From assembly GCF_020884795.1 (NCBI RefSeq), contig NZ_BBZF01000025.1:96833-160832 (forward strand): DNA of 64,000 nucleotides, read 5' to 3'. Position numbers and translations under genes: made by a program. Source of the DNA: Micromonospora okii (GTDB lineage Bacteria; Actinomycetota; Actinomycetes; Mycobacteriales; Micromonosporaceae). This document shows positions 35,570-43,510 of this stretch, piece after piece. Position 1 is the first letter of the stretch. Each line of letters starts with the position of its first letter. The notes under the pieces were generated by a model. The model was not told the DNA's origin, searched no databases, and saw nothing but the letters and a program-made list of their open reading frames with translations.

Positions 35570-36057
35570 AACTACACGTCCTTCCGCTTCGCCGAACGCT
35601 TACAGGACAACGGGATCCTGCCGTCGATGGGCTCCGTCGGCGACAGCTACGACAACGCCCTGATGGAGAACTTCTGGTCCACCCTGAAGATCGAACTCGT
35701 CTACCGCACGAGCTGGCGGACCCGCGACGAGGCCGAGAACGCGATCTTCGCCTACATCGACGGCTGGTACAACACCCGCCGCATCCAGAAGGAACTGGGC
35801 GACCTCAGCCCGAACGAGTACGAGACCGCCTGGCACAGCCGCCAGACCGAGCCAGCCGAACCACCTATCGCCGCCCCTGCACCAGCCGGCAGCAGGTAAC
35901 CACCGCTCCATCAAAGCGGGGGGAACTCACAAAGCGCTACTAAACGTTCCTCCAGGCGGGCGGTACCGCGCGGGCCGAGTCGCACGGTCGTCGGAGCGGT
36001 GCCGGACCCGCCTCGCGGGTCTGCTCAAGCGGCGGGCGAGAAATCACCGCGAACCTC

Positions 36058-36112
36058 TTGACGGTCGCGAATGTCTGCCCCTACGGTCCATGCACGAGAA
36101 TGAAACGATTCA
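36058..36112 (+). promoter_or_regulatory. promoter and LacI-type operator before the rhamnose-transport remnant
   Basis: TTGACG (36058-36063) and TACGGT (36082-36087) are 18 bases apart. TGAAACGATTCA at 36101-36112 lies just downstream of the predicted start point and touches the ribosome site before ATG 36122. The 12-mer differs by one base from the site in the intact rhamnose operon (50394). Confidence 0.6.
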
Positions 36113-36121
36113 GGAGGTCGG

Positions 36122-37049
36122 ATGGACCCCGGCGCACCGGGCGCGGAGGGCGCTCCGCTGCTGGTGCTGGACGGCGTGACGAGGTTCTTCGGGGCCGTCG
36201 CCGCGCTGCGCGGGGTGCGCCTGGCGCTGCACTCCGGTGAGGCCCACGCCCTCGTCGGGGAGAACGGGGCGGGCAAGTCGACCCTGGTGAAGGTCCTGGC
36301 CGGGGCGCACGCCCCGCACTCCGGACGGATGACCCTCGACGGCCGCCCGCTGGAGCTGCGCGGCCCCGCCGACGCTCGGGCCGCCGGTATCGCCGCCCTC
36401 TACCAGGAGCCGACCCTGTTCCCGGACCTCTCGGTCGCGGAGAACATCTTCATGGGCCGGCAACCCCTGCGCGGCCTGCGCCGCGTCGACACGTGGGCGA
36501 TGAACCGCAACGCAGAGCAGCTGTTCCAGCGGCTGGGTGTCCGGATCGGCCCGCGTCGGCCCGCCCCGCGGGCTCTCGATCGCCGACCAGCAGCTCGTCG
36601 AGATCGCCAAGGCGCTCTCCTTCGACGCCCGCGTCCTGATCATGGACGAGCCGACCGCCGCGCTCTCCGGGGGCGAGGTGGAGCGGCTCTTCGGCGTCGC
36701 CCGGTCGCTCTGCGAACGCGGCGCGGCGATGCTGTTCATCTCGCACCGCTTCGACGAGGTGTTCGACCTCTGCCAGCGCATCACCGTGCTGCGCGACGGG
36801 GCCTGGGTCTCCAGCGACAGCGCCGCCGCCCTCACCGTCGACGACGTGGTGCGGCGGATGGTCGGCCGGGACGTCTCCTCGCTCTATCCGAAACAGGACG
36901 CACCCCTGCGCGACACCCTGCTGGAGGTACGGGGGGCTCAGCCGGGCCGGCGTCTTCTCCGACGTGTCCTTCTCGGCAAGGACGGCGTGGTCGTCCTCGG
37001 CCCGCCCACCGTCTTCGCCAAGAGCAACATCGACCAGTTCCAGTTCTGA
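36122..37049 (+). pseudogene. rhamnose-type ABC transporter ATPase, frameshifted and fused to a sugar-binding-protein tail
   Basis: The first half is a sugar-import ATPase: Walker A GENGAGKST (46-54) and Q-loop ALYQEPTLFPDLSVAENIFMG. At the C run 36564-36567 an extra base shifts the frame; the signature-region continuation LSIADQQLVEIAKALSFDARV, Walker B LIMDEPTAALSGGE and HRFDEVFDLCQ follow in the +1 frame. A second extra base in the G run 36931-36936 shifts it again near EVRG. At about 36975, after FSDVSFS, the sequence jumps to KDGVVVLGPPTVFAKSNIDQ, the C-terminus of a periplasmic rhamnose-binding protein. So the second ATPase half, both permeases and nearly all the binding protein are deleted. 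Confidence 0.82.
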
Positions 37050-37118
37050 CCGCCCCACCCGGCGGTGTCGGCGCCCGTCGCGCCGGCGCCGCCCGGGAGT
37101 GACATCGACAGGAGAAAC

Positions 37119-37472
37119 ATGCCCCGCGTCTGCTTCACCCTGCAGGTCGATCCCGCCCGTCTCGACGAGTACCGGGCCCGGCACGCGCGCGTCTGGCCGG
37201 AGATGCTCGCCGCCCTGGCCGAGAGCGGATGGCGCGACTACTCACTCTTCCTCCGTGCGGACGGCCTGCTCGTGGGGTTCCTGGTGACCGACGACTTCGC
37301 GGCGGCACAGGCCGCCATGCAGGATCGCGACGTCAACGCCCGCTGGCAGGCGGAGATGGCGCCGTTCTTCCTCGACCTCGACCAAGGCGCGGCCGACCGT
37401 GCCATGCGGCCACTGGACGAGGTCTTCAACCTCGAGGCGCAGCTCGCCGCCCAGGAGGGAGAAACACCATGA
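37119..37472 (+). CDS. rhaM: L-rhamnose mutarotase
   Basis: 117 residues from ATG 37119 with GGAGAAAC upstream. MPRVCFTLQVDPARLDEY, RHARVWPEMLAAL, GWRDYSLFLRADGLLVGFL and the paired Trp/His positions match RhaM, which interconverts alpha- and beta-L-rhamnopyranose before isomerisation. It is the only intact gene of the remnant operon. Its stop overlaps the rhaI remnant (ATGA). The intact rhamnose operon at 50386 has no mutarotase, so this gene may still be used if expressed. Confidence 0.92.
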   Translation: MPRVCFTLQVDPARLDEYRARHARVWPEMLAALAESGWRDYSLFLRADGLLVGFLVTDDFAAAQAAMQDRDVNARWQAEMAPFFLDLDQGAADRAMRPLDEVFNLEAQLAAQEGETP

Positions 37473-37791
37473 CCCAGCCCGACGCGCCGAGGAACGAGGG
37501 AGTGCAGCAGGCGCTGCGCGGGTTAGGACGACAGCCGGGCCCGCGCAGGACCGCCTCGCCGCCGCACTGCGGGAGGTGCACGGCCGACTCGGTCCGAATC
37601 AGCGGATGCTGCTGGAGTACAAGCCCTTCGAGCCCGCCTTCTATACCACGGACGTGCGGCCGCTCCCCGCCGAGCTGCGCGAGGAGTCGGGCCTGGACCC
37701 CGACCCGATCGCCGCGTACGCCCGATCCGGCTACTTCGAGCGCATCCGCGCCGGACGCGCCGGCGGGCAGCAGACCGGCTGGGGCGCCTGA
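37469..37791 (+). pseudogene. L-rhamnose isomerase remnant with internal deletions
   Basis: After about 17 N-terminal codons most of the gene is gone. A middle piece reads QDRLAAALREVHGRLGPNQR and MLLEYKPFEPAFYTTDVR (in a shifted frame), joined directly to the C-terminus LREESGLDPDPIAAYARSGY and GGQQTGWGA. Comparison with the complete gene at 50386 shows the second join falls in a sequence (CACCGACGTGC) that occurs twice, 456 bp apart, in the intact gene, suggesting deletion between short repeats. The copies differ at many residues, so this is an old paralogue, not a recent duplicate. Confidence 0.85.
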
Positions 37792-38064
37792 GCGCCACCC
37801 GAGAACGCACCCAGGAGACGTGAGGACGATGCATCCCGAGGTACAGGAACTCATCGCGCGCAGCAACCGGCTCGGCGCCGACACGAGCACCACCAACTAT
37901 GCCGGCGGCCACACCTCCGCCAGGGGCGAGGCCACCGATCCGGTGACCGGTGGCCCCGTCGAGCTGCTCTGGGTCAAGGGCTCGGGCGGCGACCTGGGCG
38001 CGCTGACCGAGGCCGGCCTGGCCGTGCTCCGGCTCGACCGCCTCCGGGCCCTCGTCGACGTCTA

Positions 38065-39107
38065 GGGCGTGTGTCGAAGTCGGTGCCAGGGCTTGAGCTG
38101 TTGGGTGAGGATCTTGGCGTGTCGGTGTTCGGGATGTAGCGAGGTCTCCGGTATCTGGTTCAGCGACCAAGCAGAACCCGAACACCGGAGACCTCGTGGA
38201 CACCCTAGCGGTGACGAGGCGGCACGACCTGACCGACGCACAGTGGGTGGCGCTGGAGCCGCTACTGCCTGCGGGGCGTAGGCCGGGTCGGCCGTTGACA
38301 TGGACGAAACGGCAGCTCATTGATGGGATCCGGTGGCGGACACGGGTTGGTGCACCGTGGCGGGACGTTCCGGATTGCTACGGATCCTGGGCTGCGGTCT
38401 ACGGGTTGTTTCGGCGTTGGCAGCGTGATGGGACCTGGGCGAAGATCCTGACCGCCTTGCAGGCTCTGGCTGACGCGGCCGGACGTGTCGTCTGGGACGT
38501 GTCGGTGGACTCCACGGTCGCCCGAGTGCACCAGCACGCCGCCGGGGCGCGTAAAAGGGGGATCTGCAGGCCGAGCCGCCGGGCGGGGTCACGGTCGAAC
38601 CGGCTGATCACGCGTTGGGTCGGTCGCGGGGTGGCCTGACCACGAAGCTGCACCTGGCCTGCGAGCAGGGGCAGAAGCCGTTGTCGATCGTGTTGACCGC
38701 TGGGCAGCGGGGGGACAGCCCGCAGTTCATGGTGGTGCTCGACGGGATCCGGGTGCCCCGCCTCGGCGGCGGCCGGCCCCGAACCCGCCCGGACCGGGTC
38801 TTGGCCGACAAGGCGTACACGTCGAAGGCCAACCGCCGCTACCTGCGCCGACGTGGCATCGCCGCGACGATCCCCTCGAAGGCCGACCAAGACGCCAACC
38901 GACGCAAGAAGGGGTCGAAGGGCGGCCGACCACCGGCCTTCGACCCCGAGCGGTACAAGCAGCGTCACGCCGTGGAGTGCGGCATCAACCGACTCAAGGG
39001 CAACCGGGCCGTAGCGACCCGCTTCGACAAACTCGCCGTCCGCTACCAAGCCACCGTTCACATCGCCGCGATCAACGAATGGCTGTAACCGACTTCGACA
39101 CAGGCCC
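38065..39107 (+). mobile_element. complete IS5-family (IS427-like) insertion sequence
   Basis: Terminal inverted repeats of 19 bp with one mismatch: GGGCGTGTGTCGAAGTCGG at 38065 and GGGCCTGTGTCGAAGTCGG read from 39107 backwards. The dinucleotide TA is present on both sides (38063-38064 and 39108-39109), the expected target duplication. Length is 1,043 bp with two overlapping transposase frames. It splits the aldolase remnant. Confidence 0.88.
38196..39088 (+). CDS. IS5-family transposase, two frames joined by a likely -1 frameshift
   Basis: Frame 1 (38196-38639): RHDLTDAQWVALEPLLPAGR, TWTKRQLIDGIRWRTRVGAP, WDVSVDSTVARVHQHAAGAR (first catalytic Asp). Frame 2 (to 39088): GRSRGGLTTKLHLACEQGQK, VLADKAYTSKANRRYLRRRG (second Asp) and RYKQRHAVECGINRLKGNRA (Glu). 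The slip site AAAAGGGGG lies at 38553-38561; a -1 shift there gives a fusion of about 297 residues that reads QAEPPGGVTVEPADHALG across the join. Programmed frameshifting of this type is established for IS427-like elements, so the enzyme is probably active. Confidence 0.85.
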
Positions 39108-39202
39108 TAGCCGGGCGTCGAGCGGGAGGACGAGATGGTCGCCGCGTTCGACTACTGCCTGCACGGGCGGGGTGGGGCCGCGCCGTCGATCGACAGTGCA
39201 CG

Positions 39203-40198
39203 TCAGCGCAGCGTCGCGAGTGTCGTCGTGAGCCGGTCGAAGACGACCTCGTCGACGGTCGCTCCGGCCTGCCGGAGGGCGAGCACGGCCGCGCCGACCA
39301 CTCCGTCGGGGACGACGCGTACCTCCGCGGTGGTGCCGTCCCGGGCGTACCGGGCCGCGATCCGGTCGGCCAGCGTGCGGTGCCGGGTCAGGATGCCGCC
39401 GCCGAGTGTGATCACGCCGCTCAGGCCGGGGGCGACCACCGCGTTGAGGGTACGCAGCAGCGCGTCGGCGGCGTCGCGGACGATCGCGTCGGCGATCTCG
39501 TCGCCGGCGGCCTCGAAGGCCAGGTGCGCGAACTGGGCGAGCTGCACCGGGCGGATCGCGTAGAGGGTGTCCAGCGCGTACGAGACGATGGCCGGGCGAC
39601 CGTCGGGATCCGGAGCGTGGCCACCGGCCTGGCCGAGCTGGTCCAGGAGTAGTCCGGTGAGCGCGGTGGCCGGGCCGCGGCGGTCGAGCTCGGTCAGCGC
39701 CGCCCGGACCACCCGGTGCCCTATGTAGAAGCCGGAGCCGTCGTCGCCGAGCAGCCAGCCGAGCCCGTCGGCGGTGGCGATCGTCCGCCCCCGCTCGACC
39801 CTGATGGCCGCCGCGCCTGTGCCGGCGACGAGCGCGTAGCCGGCCTCCCGGTAGGTGCCGGAGAAGAAGGTGGCCAGCAGGTCCGATTCGAAGACGGGGG
39901 TGGCGGTGATGCCGAGTGCCTTCAGTGGTGCGGTGAACGCCTCGACGTCCATCTGCGGGCTCGCGCCGGCCATGGCGAACACGACCCCGCCGATCTCCTC
40001 GCCTGGCACGCCGGCGGCGGCCAACGCGTCCGCGGCACTGGCCGCCACCGAGGCGGCCGCGTGTTGGGCCCCGGCGGAGGTCGGGTTTCCGCTGCCGGTT
40101 CGGGCGTAACCGAGACATCGACCCTCGACGGTGACGACGATGCTACGGGTCGAGGTGCCACCGGCATCGACGGCGAGCAGGTCAGGCATCGTTACCAA
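39203..40198 (-). CDS. nagK: BadF/BadG-family N-acetylhexosamine kinase
   Basis: 331 residues; ATG 40189 is an equally good start. LLAVDAGGTSTRSIVV is the phosphate-1 motif of the ASKHA fold, VVFAMAGASPQMD and ESDLLATFFSG contain the catalytic Asp region, LVAGTGAAAIRV is phosphate 2, and GWLLGDDGSGFYIGHRVVRA and LGGGILTRH form the adenosine part. Members phosphorylate N-acetylglucosamine or N-acetylmannosamine. It is divergent from the RpiR regulator and near the NgcEFG-type importer and SIS protein, so GlcNAc is the likely substrate. Its 3' end abuts the aldolase remnant. Confidence 0.82.
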   Translation of the reverse strand: MVTMPDLLAVDAGGTSTRSIVVTVEGRCLGYARTGSGNPTSAGAQHAAASVAASAADALAAAGVPGEEIGGVVFAMAGASPQMDVEAFTAPLKALGITATPVFESDLLATFFSGTYREAGYALVAGTGAAAIRVERGRTIATADGLGWLLGDDGSGFYIGHRVVRAALTELDRRGPATALTGLLLDQLGQAGGHAPDPDGRPAIVSYALDTLYAIRPVQLAQFAHLAFEAAGDEIADAIVRDAADALLRTLNAVVAPGLSGVITLGGGILTRHRTLADRIAARYARDGTTAEVRVVPDGVVGAAVLALRQAGATVDEVVFDRLTTTLATLR

Positions 40199-40239
40199 CC
40201 CGTGACCTGTGGGCCGTTGCCCCCGCCGAGACTCTGCAA

Positions 40240-40263
40240 TTAGTTTTCACAAACCAAATCTAA
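40240..40263. promoter_or_regulatory. AT-rich inverted repeat, candidate RpiR operator
   Basis: The sequence runs TTAGTTTTCACAAACC and ends AAATCTAA, so TTAG..TTT pairs with AAA..CTAA. It stands out as AT-rich in a GC-rich region and sits between the divergent kinase (start 40198) and RpiR (start 40287) genes, where an autoregulatory operator is expected. No other copy was noticed. Confidence 0.45.
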
Positions 40264-40286
40264 CAGTGATAGGACTTTTCATCATC

Positions 40287-41246
40287 ATGTCTTCGGCTGA
40301 GGTACCCCCGGCGCAAACGACTGCCGAGTTCGGCGTCAACAGTCGCATCCGGGCGCAGCTGTCACACATGACGCAGTCCATGGCCAAGATCGGTCAGCTC
40401 CTCCTGGAGAACCCCGAGCTGCCGCTCCAGTTGTCGATCACCGAGCTCGCGGAACGCGCGGGCACCTCGGCGGCGACGGTGACCCGCTTCTGCCGGCTGA
40501 TCGGCTACGGCGGCTATCTGCAACTGCGGGTCAGCTCGGCGGCCGACCTTGGGCGGTCGAGCGCGCAGGACACCTGGGAGCAGGTGATCGGGCAGACCTT
40601 CCACCCGCGGCAGGACCCTGCCAAGGTGTTGCGGACGCTGCTCAACGCGCACGTCGGCGCGTTGCAGGCCACCGCCGATCTGGCCGACCTCGCTCTGCTG
40701 CAACGGGTCGCCGCCGCCATCGCCACCAGCCAGCACGTGGACATCTACGGCATCGGCGGCAGTGGGCTCGTCGCTGCCGGCATGCATGAGCGCCTGTACC
40801 GCATCGGGATCAACGCGCATGCGTGGACCGAGGTGCATCTCGGCCTCACCAGCGGCGCGCTGCTGGGGGAGGGCGCCGTGGCGATCGGCGTCTCCAACAG
40901 TGGCCGCACCAGCGAGACCGTGGAGATGCTGGGGTTCGCCGCCGCACAGAACGCGTTCACCGTGGCGCTGACGAGCGATCCCAGTTCGCCGCTCGCCGCG
41001 GTCGCCGACGTGCACATCCAGAGCTACGCGCCCGGCGAATACCTCCAGCCCGGGGACTTCGCCGCACAACACGCCCAGCTGTTCGTGTTCGACCTGCTCT
41101 ACCTGATGGTCGCGCAACAGAACTTCGAACGCACCACGACCACGCTCGCCCGGACCGCTGCCGCCATCGCCAACCATCGCGAAACTCAGTCCCGGCCGCC
41201 GCGTGCCGCGACCGCCTCCCCGACGAACGGAACGCCTTCCTCATGA
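40287..41246 (+). CDS. RpiR/MurR-family transcriptional regulator
   Basis: 319 residues from ATG 40287. The N-terminal HTH_6 domain contains MAKIGQLLLENPELPLQLSI, ELAERAGTSAATVTRFCRLI and GYGGYLQLRV. The C-terminal SIS domain (about 130-270) has VDIYGIGGSGLVAAGMHERL and AIGVSNSGRTSETVEML, which binds a phosphosugar. Such regulators control amino-sugar genes and respond to GlcNAc-6P or MurNAc-6P. It overlaps the SIS-protein gene by ATGA and is divergent from the kinase gene. Likely a local repressor of the amino-sugar locus. Confidence 0.9.
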   Translation: MSSAEVPPAQTTAEFGVNSRIRAQLSHMTQSMAKIGQLLLENPELPLQLSITELAERAGTSAATVTRFCRLIGYGGYLQLRVSSAADLGRSSAQDTWEQVIGQTFHPRQDPAKVLRTLLNAHVGALQATADLADLALLQRVAAAIATSQHVDIYGIGGSGLVAAGMHERLYRIGINAHAWTEVHLGLTSGALLGEGAVAIGVSNSGRTSETVEMLGFAAAQNAFTVALTSDPSSPLAAVADVHIQSYAPGEYLQPGDFAAQHAQLFVFDLLYLMVAQQNFERTTTTLARTAAAIANHRETQSRPPRAATASPTNGTPSS

Positions 41247-42001
41247 CGCCCCTCTTCAGTGACTACTTCACGCAGGTCTCCAGCCGCCTCCGCGCCATCG
41301 ACGAGGACGCCCGTTCGGGCGGCCTGGACGGGGCGATCGAGTTGATCGTCAACGCGATCGAGAACGACGGTGTGCTGCACGCCTTCGGCACCGGTCACTC
41401 CGAGGCCTTCGCGATGGAGATCGCCGGCCGGGCCGGCGGGCTCATCCCGAGCCACCCCATCGCGCTGCGGGACCTGGTCCTGTTCGGTGCCCGCAGCGAC
41501 GCCTCCATCCTCGTCGGTGCCGAGTTGGAACGCGACAACAGCATCGTGGACGAACTCTACGACCTGTACGAGATGCGCCCGGCCGACGTGTTCCTCATCG
41601 CCTCCAACTCGGGCGTGAACGGCTCGATCGTCGGGCTCGCCCTGCGCGCCAAGGCCGAAGGGCATCCGGTGATCGCCGTGACCAGCCTCGAACACTCCAA
41701 CGCGGTCGTCCCCAAGCATCCCAGTGGGAAGCGGCTCTCGGACGTCGCCGACATCGTCCTGGACAACCGTGCTCCGTACGGGGACGCCACCCTCGACCTC
41801 GGTGACGGGCTCGGGGTGGGGCCGGTCTCGTCGATCACCGCCGCCTACCTCGCGCAGCTGCTGACCATCGGCGCGGCGGAGCGCATCCGGACGGCCGGGC
41901 AGGTGCCGCCGCTGTACATCTCGGCCAACATTCCCGGCGGCGATGAGCACAACGGCGCCCTGGAACGACGCTACGGGGCACGCATCAAGCCCGTCGCGTG
42001 A
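41243..42001 (+). CDS. SIS-domain phosphosugar protein
   Basis: 252 residues. LHAFGTGHSEAFAMEIAGRA and FLIASNSGVNGSIVGLALRA are the two SIS signature loops; GDGLGVGPVSSITAAYLAQ is the C-terminal helix region. It resembles the UPF0309-like SIS proteins and the MurQ etherase fold, without clear MurQ catalytic residues. Co-translated with the RpiR regulator, it should isomerise, deaminate or de-etherify the phosphosugar made by the kinase. The exact reaction cannot be fixed by sequence alone. Confidence 0.82.
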   Translation: MTPLFSDYFTQVSSRLRAIDEDARSGGLDGAIELIVNAIENDGVLHAFGTGHSEAFAMEIAGRAGGLIPSHPIALRDLVLFGARSDASILVGAELERDNSIVDELYDLYEMRPADVFLIASNSGVNGSIVGLALRAKAEGHPVIAVTSLEHSNAVVPKHPSGKRLSDVADIVLDNRAPYGDATLDLGDGLGVGPVSSITAAYLAQLLTIGAAERIRTAGQVPPLYISANIPGGDEHNGALERRYGARIKPVA

Positions 42002-42092
42002 TCCCGGGCAACCGCGGCGACGCCCGAGCCGCGGGGGACCGCCACGGCCACAGAAATCGCAGGCAGCAAGGCCCATCGAAAGGTAGCCACCC

Positions 42093-43505
42093 ATGTCCTC
42101 TGAATTGAAACCATTCAATCGCCGGCTGTTCCTGCGGGGTGCGCTGGCGACGTCGCTGGTCCCCGTCGCCGGTGTGCTGGCCGCGTGCGCCTCGCCGGGC
42201 GGCGACGAGCCCAAGGGCACGTCAACCAACGGCGCCAAGAGCGCCGAGAACCCGTTCGGACTGGCCGCCAACACCGAGGTCGACGCGGTCATCTTCAACG
42301 GCGGCTACGGCTACGACTACGTCACGTTCGCGGGCGGCCTGGCCGAGGCGAAGCACAGCGGCACCAAGATCAAGGTCCAGCCGTCGACGGAGATCGCCCA
42401 GGAACTCCAGCCCCGGTTCGTCGGCGGCAACCCGCCTGACCTGATCAACAACGGCGGTGCGGGCAAGATCTCGCTGAGCACGATCGTCGACCAGCTGGAG
42501 ACCCTCGACGACGTCCTCGACGCGACCAACTACGGCGGTACGAAGATCGCGGACAGCCTCTACCCGGGGGTCAAGCTGCCCGGCACGTTCAACGGGAAGT
42601 TCGTCGCGCTGAACTACGTGATGACCGTCTTCTCGCTCTGGCACTCGGCCTCGCTGTTCGAGGAGAACGGCTGGACCCCGCCGAAGACCTGGGCCGAGGC
42701 GAAGGACCTCGGCGCCAAGGCGAAGGCGAAGGGCAAGTACCTGTTCGTCTTCGGCAAGGAGGCGGCCAACTACTACCAGTGGACGATGGTCGACTCGGCG
42801 ATCAAGGAGGGCGGGCACGAGGTACGCCTGGCCCTGGAGAACCTGGCGCCGAAGGCGTGGTCGCACCCGGCGGTCCAGGGCGTTCTCAAGGAGATCCACG
42901 ACATCGTGCGGGCCGGCTACATCGTTCCCGGTGGCGCGGGCACCCAGTTCACCGCCGCGCAGGCGAAGTGGAGCAACGACCAGCAGGCCCTGCTGTACAG
43001 CTCGGGTGGCTGGATCGAGAACGAGATGAAGAAGGCCACCAAGGCGGGCTTCCGGATGACCGGTGTGCCGGTGCCGACCCTGTCGACGAGCCCGGCGCTG
43101 CCGTTCGAGGCGCTGCGCGCCGCGGCCGGCGAACCGTTCATCGTGCCGGCCAAGGGCAAGAGCCCGGCGGGTGGCAAGGAGGTGCTGCGCGCGATGCTCT
43201 CCAACGAGGCCGCCGCCAACTTCTCGAAGACCCGGCTGGCGCCGACGATCGTCAAGGGGACCGTACCGGCCGACGGGTACGGCTCGACCGCGCTGGTCTC
43301 GCAGACCAAGATGCTCGAGGCCGCCGGCCAGCACATCTTCGACTTCGTCTCCGAGGGTTACTACGGGATGGGCGCCGACCAACTCGTCCTGTGGAACTCG
43401 TTCCTCGCCGGCGACCTCGACGTCGCCGCGATGACCAAGGGCCTGCAGTCCGTGAGCGACAAGATCGCGAACGACTCGTCCATCCAGAAGATCAAGGTTA
43501 GCTGA
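42093..43505 (+). CDS. ngcE: NgcE-like N-acetylglucosamine/chitobiose ABC substrate-binding lipoprotein
   Basis: 470 residues. The N-terminus has a Tat motif (NRRLFLRG) and a lipobox (GVLAAC, Cys32), so it is a Tat-exported lipoprotein. Type-1 sugar-binding features follow: VIFNGGYGYDYVTFAGGLAE, NPPDLINNGGAGKISL, YVMTVFSLWHSASLFEENGW and a C-terminal NEAAANFSKTRLAPTI. The similarity to NgcE of streptomycetes and the following two permeases support GlcNAc or diacetylchitobiose uptake. No ATPase is encoded here; Ngc systems share MsiK made elsewhere. A LacI-type operator-like 12-mer lies within codons 5-9 (42106-42117). Confidence 0.87.
   Translation: MSSELKPFNRRLFLRGALATSLVPVAGVLAACASPGGDEPKGTSTNGAKSAENPFGLAANTEVDAVIFNGGYGYDYVTFAGGLAEAKHSGTKIKVQPSTEIAQELQPRFVGGNPPDLINNGGAGKISLSTIVDQLETLDDVLDATNYGGTKIADSLYPGVKLPGTFNGKFVALNYVMTVFSLWHSASLFEENGWTPPKTWAEAKDLGAKAKAKGKYLFVFGKEAANYYQWTMVDSAIKEGGHEVRLALENLAPKAWSHPAVQGVLKEIHDIVRAGYIVPGGAGTQFTAAQAKWSNDQQALLYSSGGWIENEMKKATKAGFRMTGVPVPTLSTSPALPFEALRAAAGEPFIVPAKGKSPAGGKEVLRAMLSNEAAANFSKTRLAPTIVKGTVPADGYGSTALVSQTKMLEAAGQHIFDFVSEGYYGMGADQLVLWNSFLAGDLDVAAMTKGLQSVSDKIANDSSIQKIKVS
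42106..42117. promoter_or_regulatory. LacI-type operator-like site inside the ngcE start
   Basis: TGAAACCATTCA differs by one base from TGAAACGATTCA at 36101 and by two from TGAAACGTTTCA at 50394. It lies 13 bases into ngcE, much as the site at 50394 lies 8 bases into rhaI. The flanks extend the symmetry (TTGAAACCATTCAA). Confidence 0.5.
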
Positions 43506-43510
43506 ATGCG

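Larger units (their letters stand above)
33519..35899 (+). pseudogene. IS3-family transposase OrfB, split by an IS30 insertion
   Basis: The first part (33519-34118) encodes the HTH_21 region and the rve domain up to LIHHSDRGS; Asp in RLWVADATRI and Asp in IHHSDRG are two of the DDE residues. Coding resumes at 35570 with YTSFRFAERLQDNGI, MGSVGDSYDNALMENFWSTL (catalytic Glu) and IDGWYNTRRIQKELG, ending at 35899. The break is exactly where the IS30 element lies, so this transposase is inactive but would be whole if the IS30 were removed. Confidence 0.92.
33144..35929 (+). mobile_element. IS3-family insertion sequence, interrupted by IS30
   Basis: Imperfect terminal inverted repeats are visible. 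The left end is TGAGCTACCCCCGCTTTTAT (33144 onward). The right end, on the minus strand, is TGAGTTCCCCCCGCTTTGAT (ending 35929). orfA and orfB lie between them in the usual -1 arrangement. Without the 1,451-bp IS30 insertion and its 3-bp duplication the element is about 1.33 kb, normal for IS3. No matching target duplication flanks it and the left neighbour gene is not continued on the right, which implies a deletion or recombination next to it. Confidence 0.82.
37829..39199 (+). pseudogene. rhamnulose-1-phosphate aldolase/dehydrogenase remnant split by an IS5-family element
   Basis: ATG 37829 starts MHPEVQELIARSNRLGADTS, TNYAGGHTSARG and LLWVKGSGGDLGALTEAGLA, parallel to the complete gene at 51551. 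It stops at 38064 where the IS begins. Beyond the IS (39108) it resumes for some 30 codons, with EDEMVAAFDYCLHGRGGAAP, and ends abruptly near 39199 against the kinase gene. Only about 110 of ~675 residues remain; no aldolase active site survives. Confidence 0.85.

Noticed and set aside
41243..42001. MurQ N-acetylmuramic acid 6-phosphate etherase
   Set aside because: The SIS loops are present, but the acidic catalytic residues and length of MurQ were not evident; kept as a generic SIS protein.
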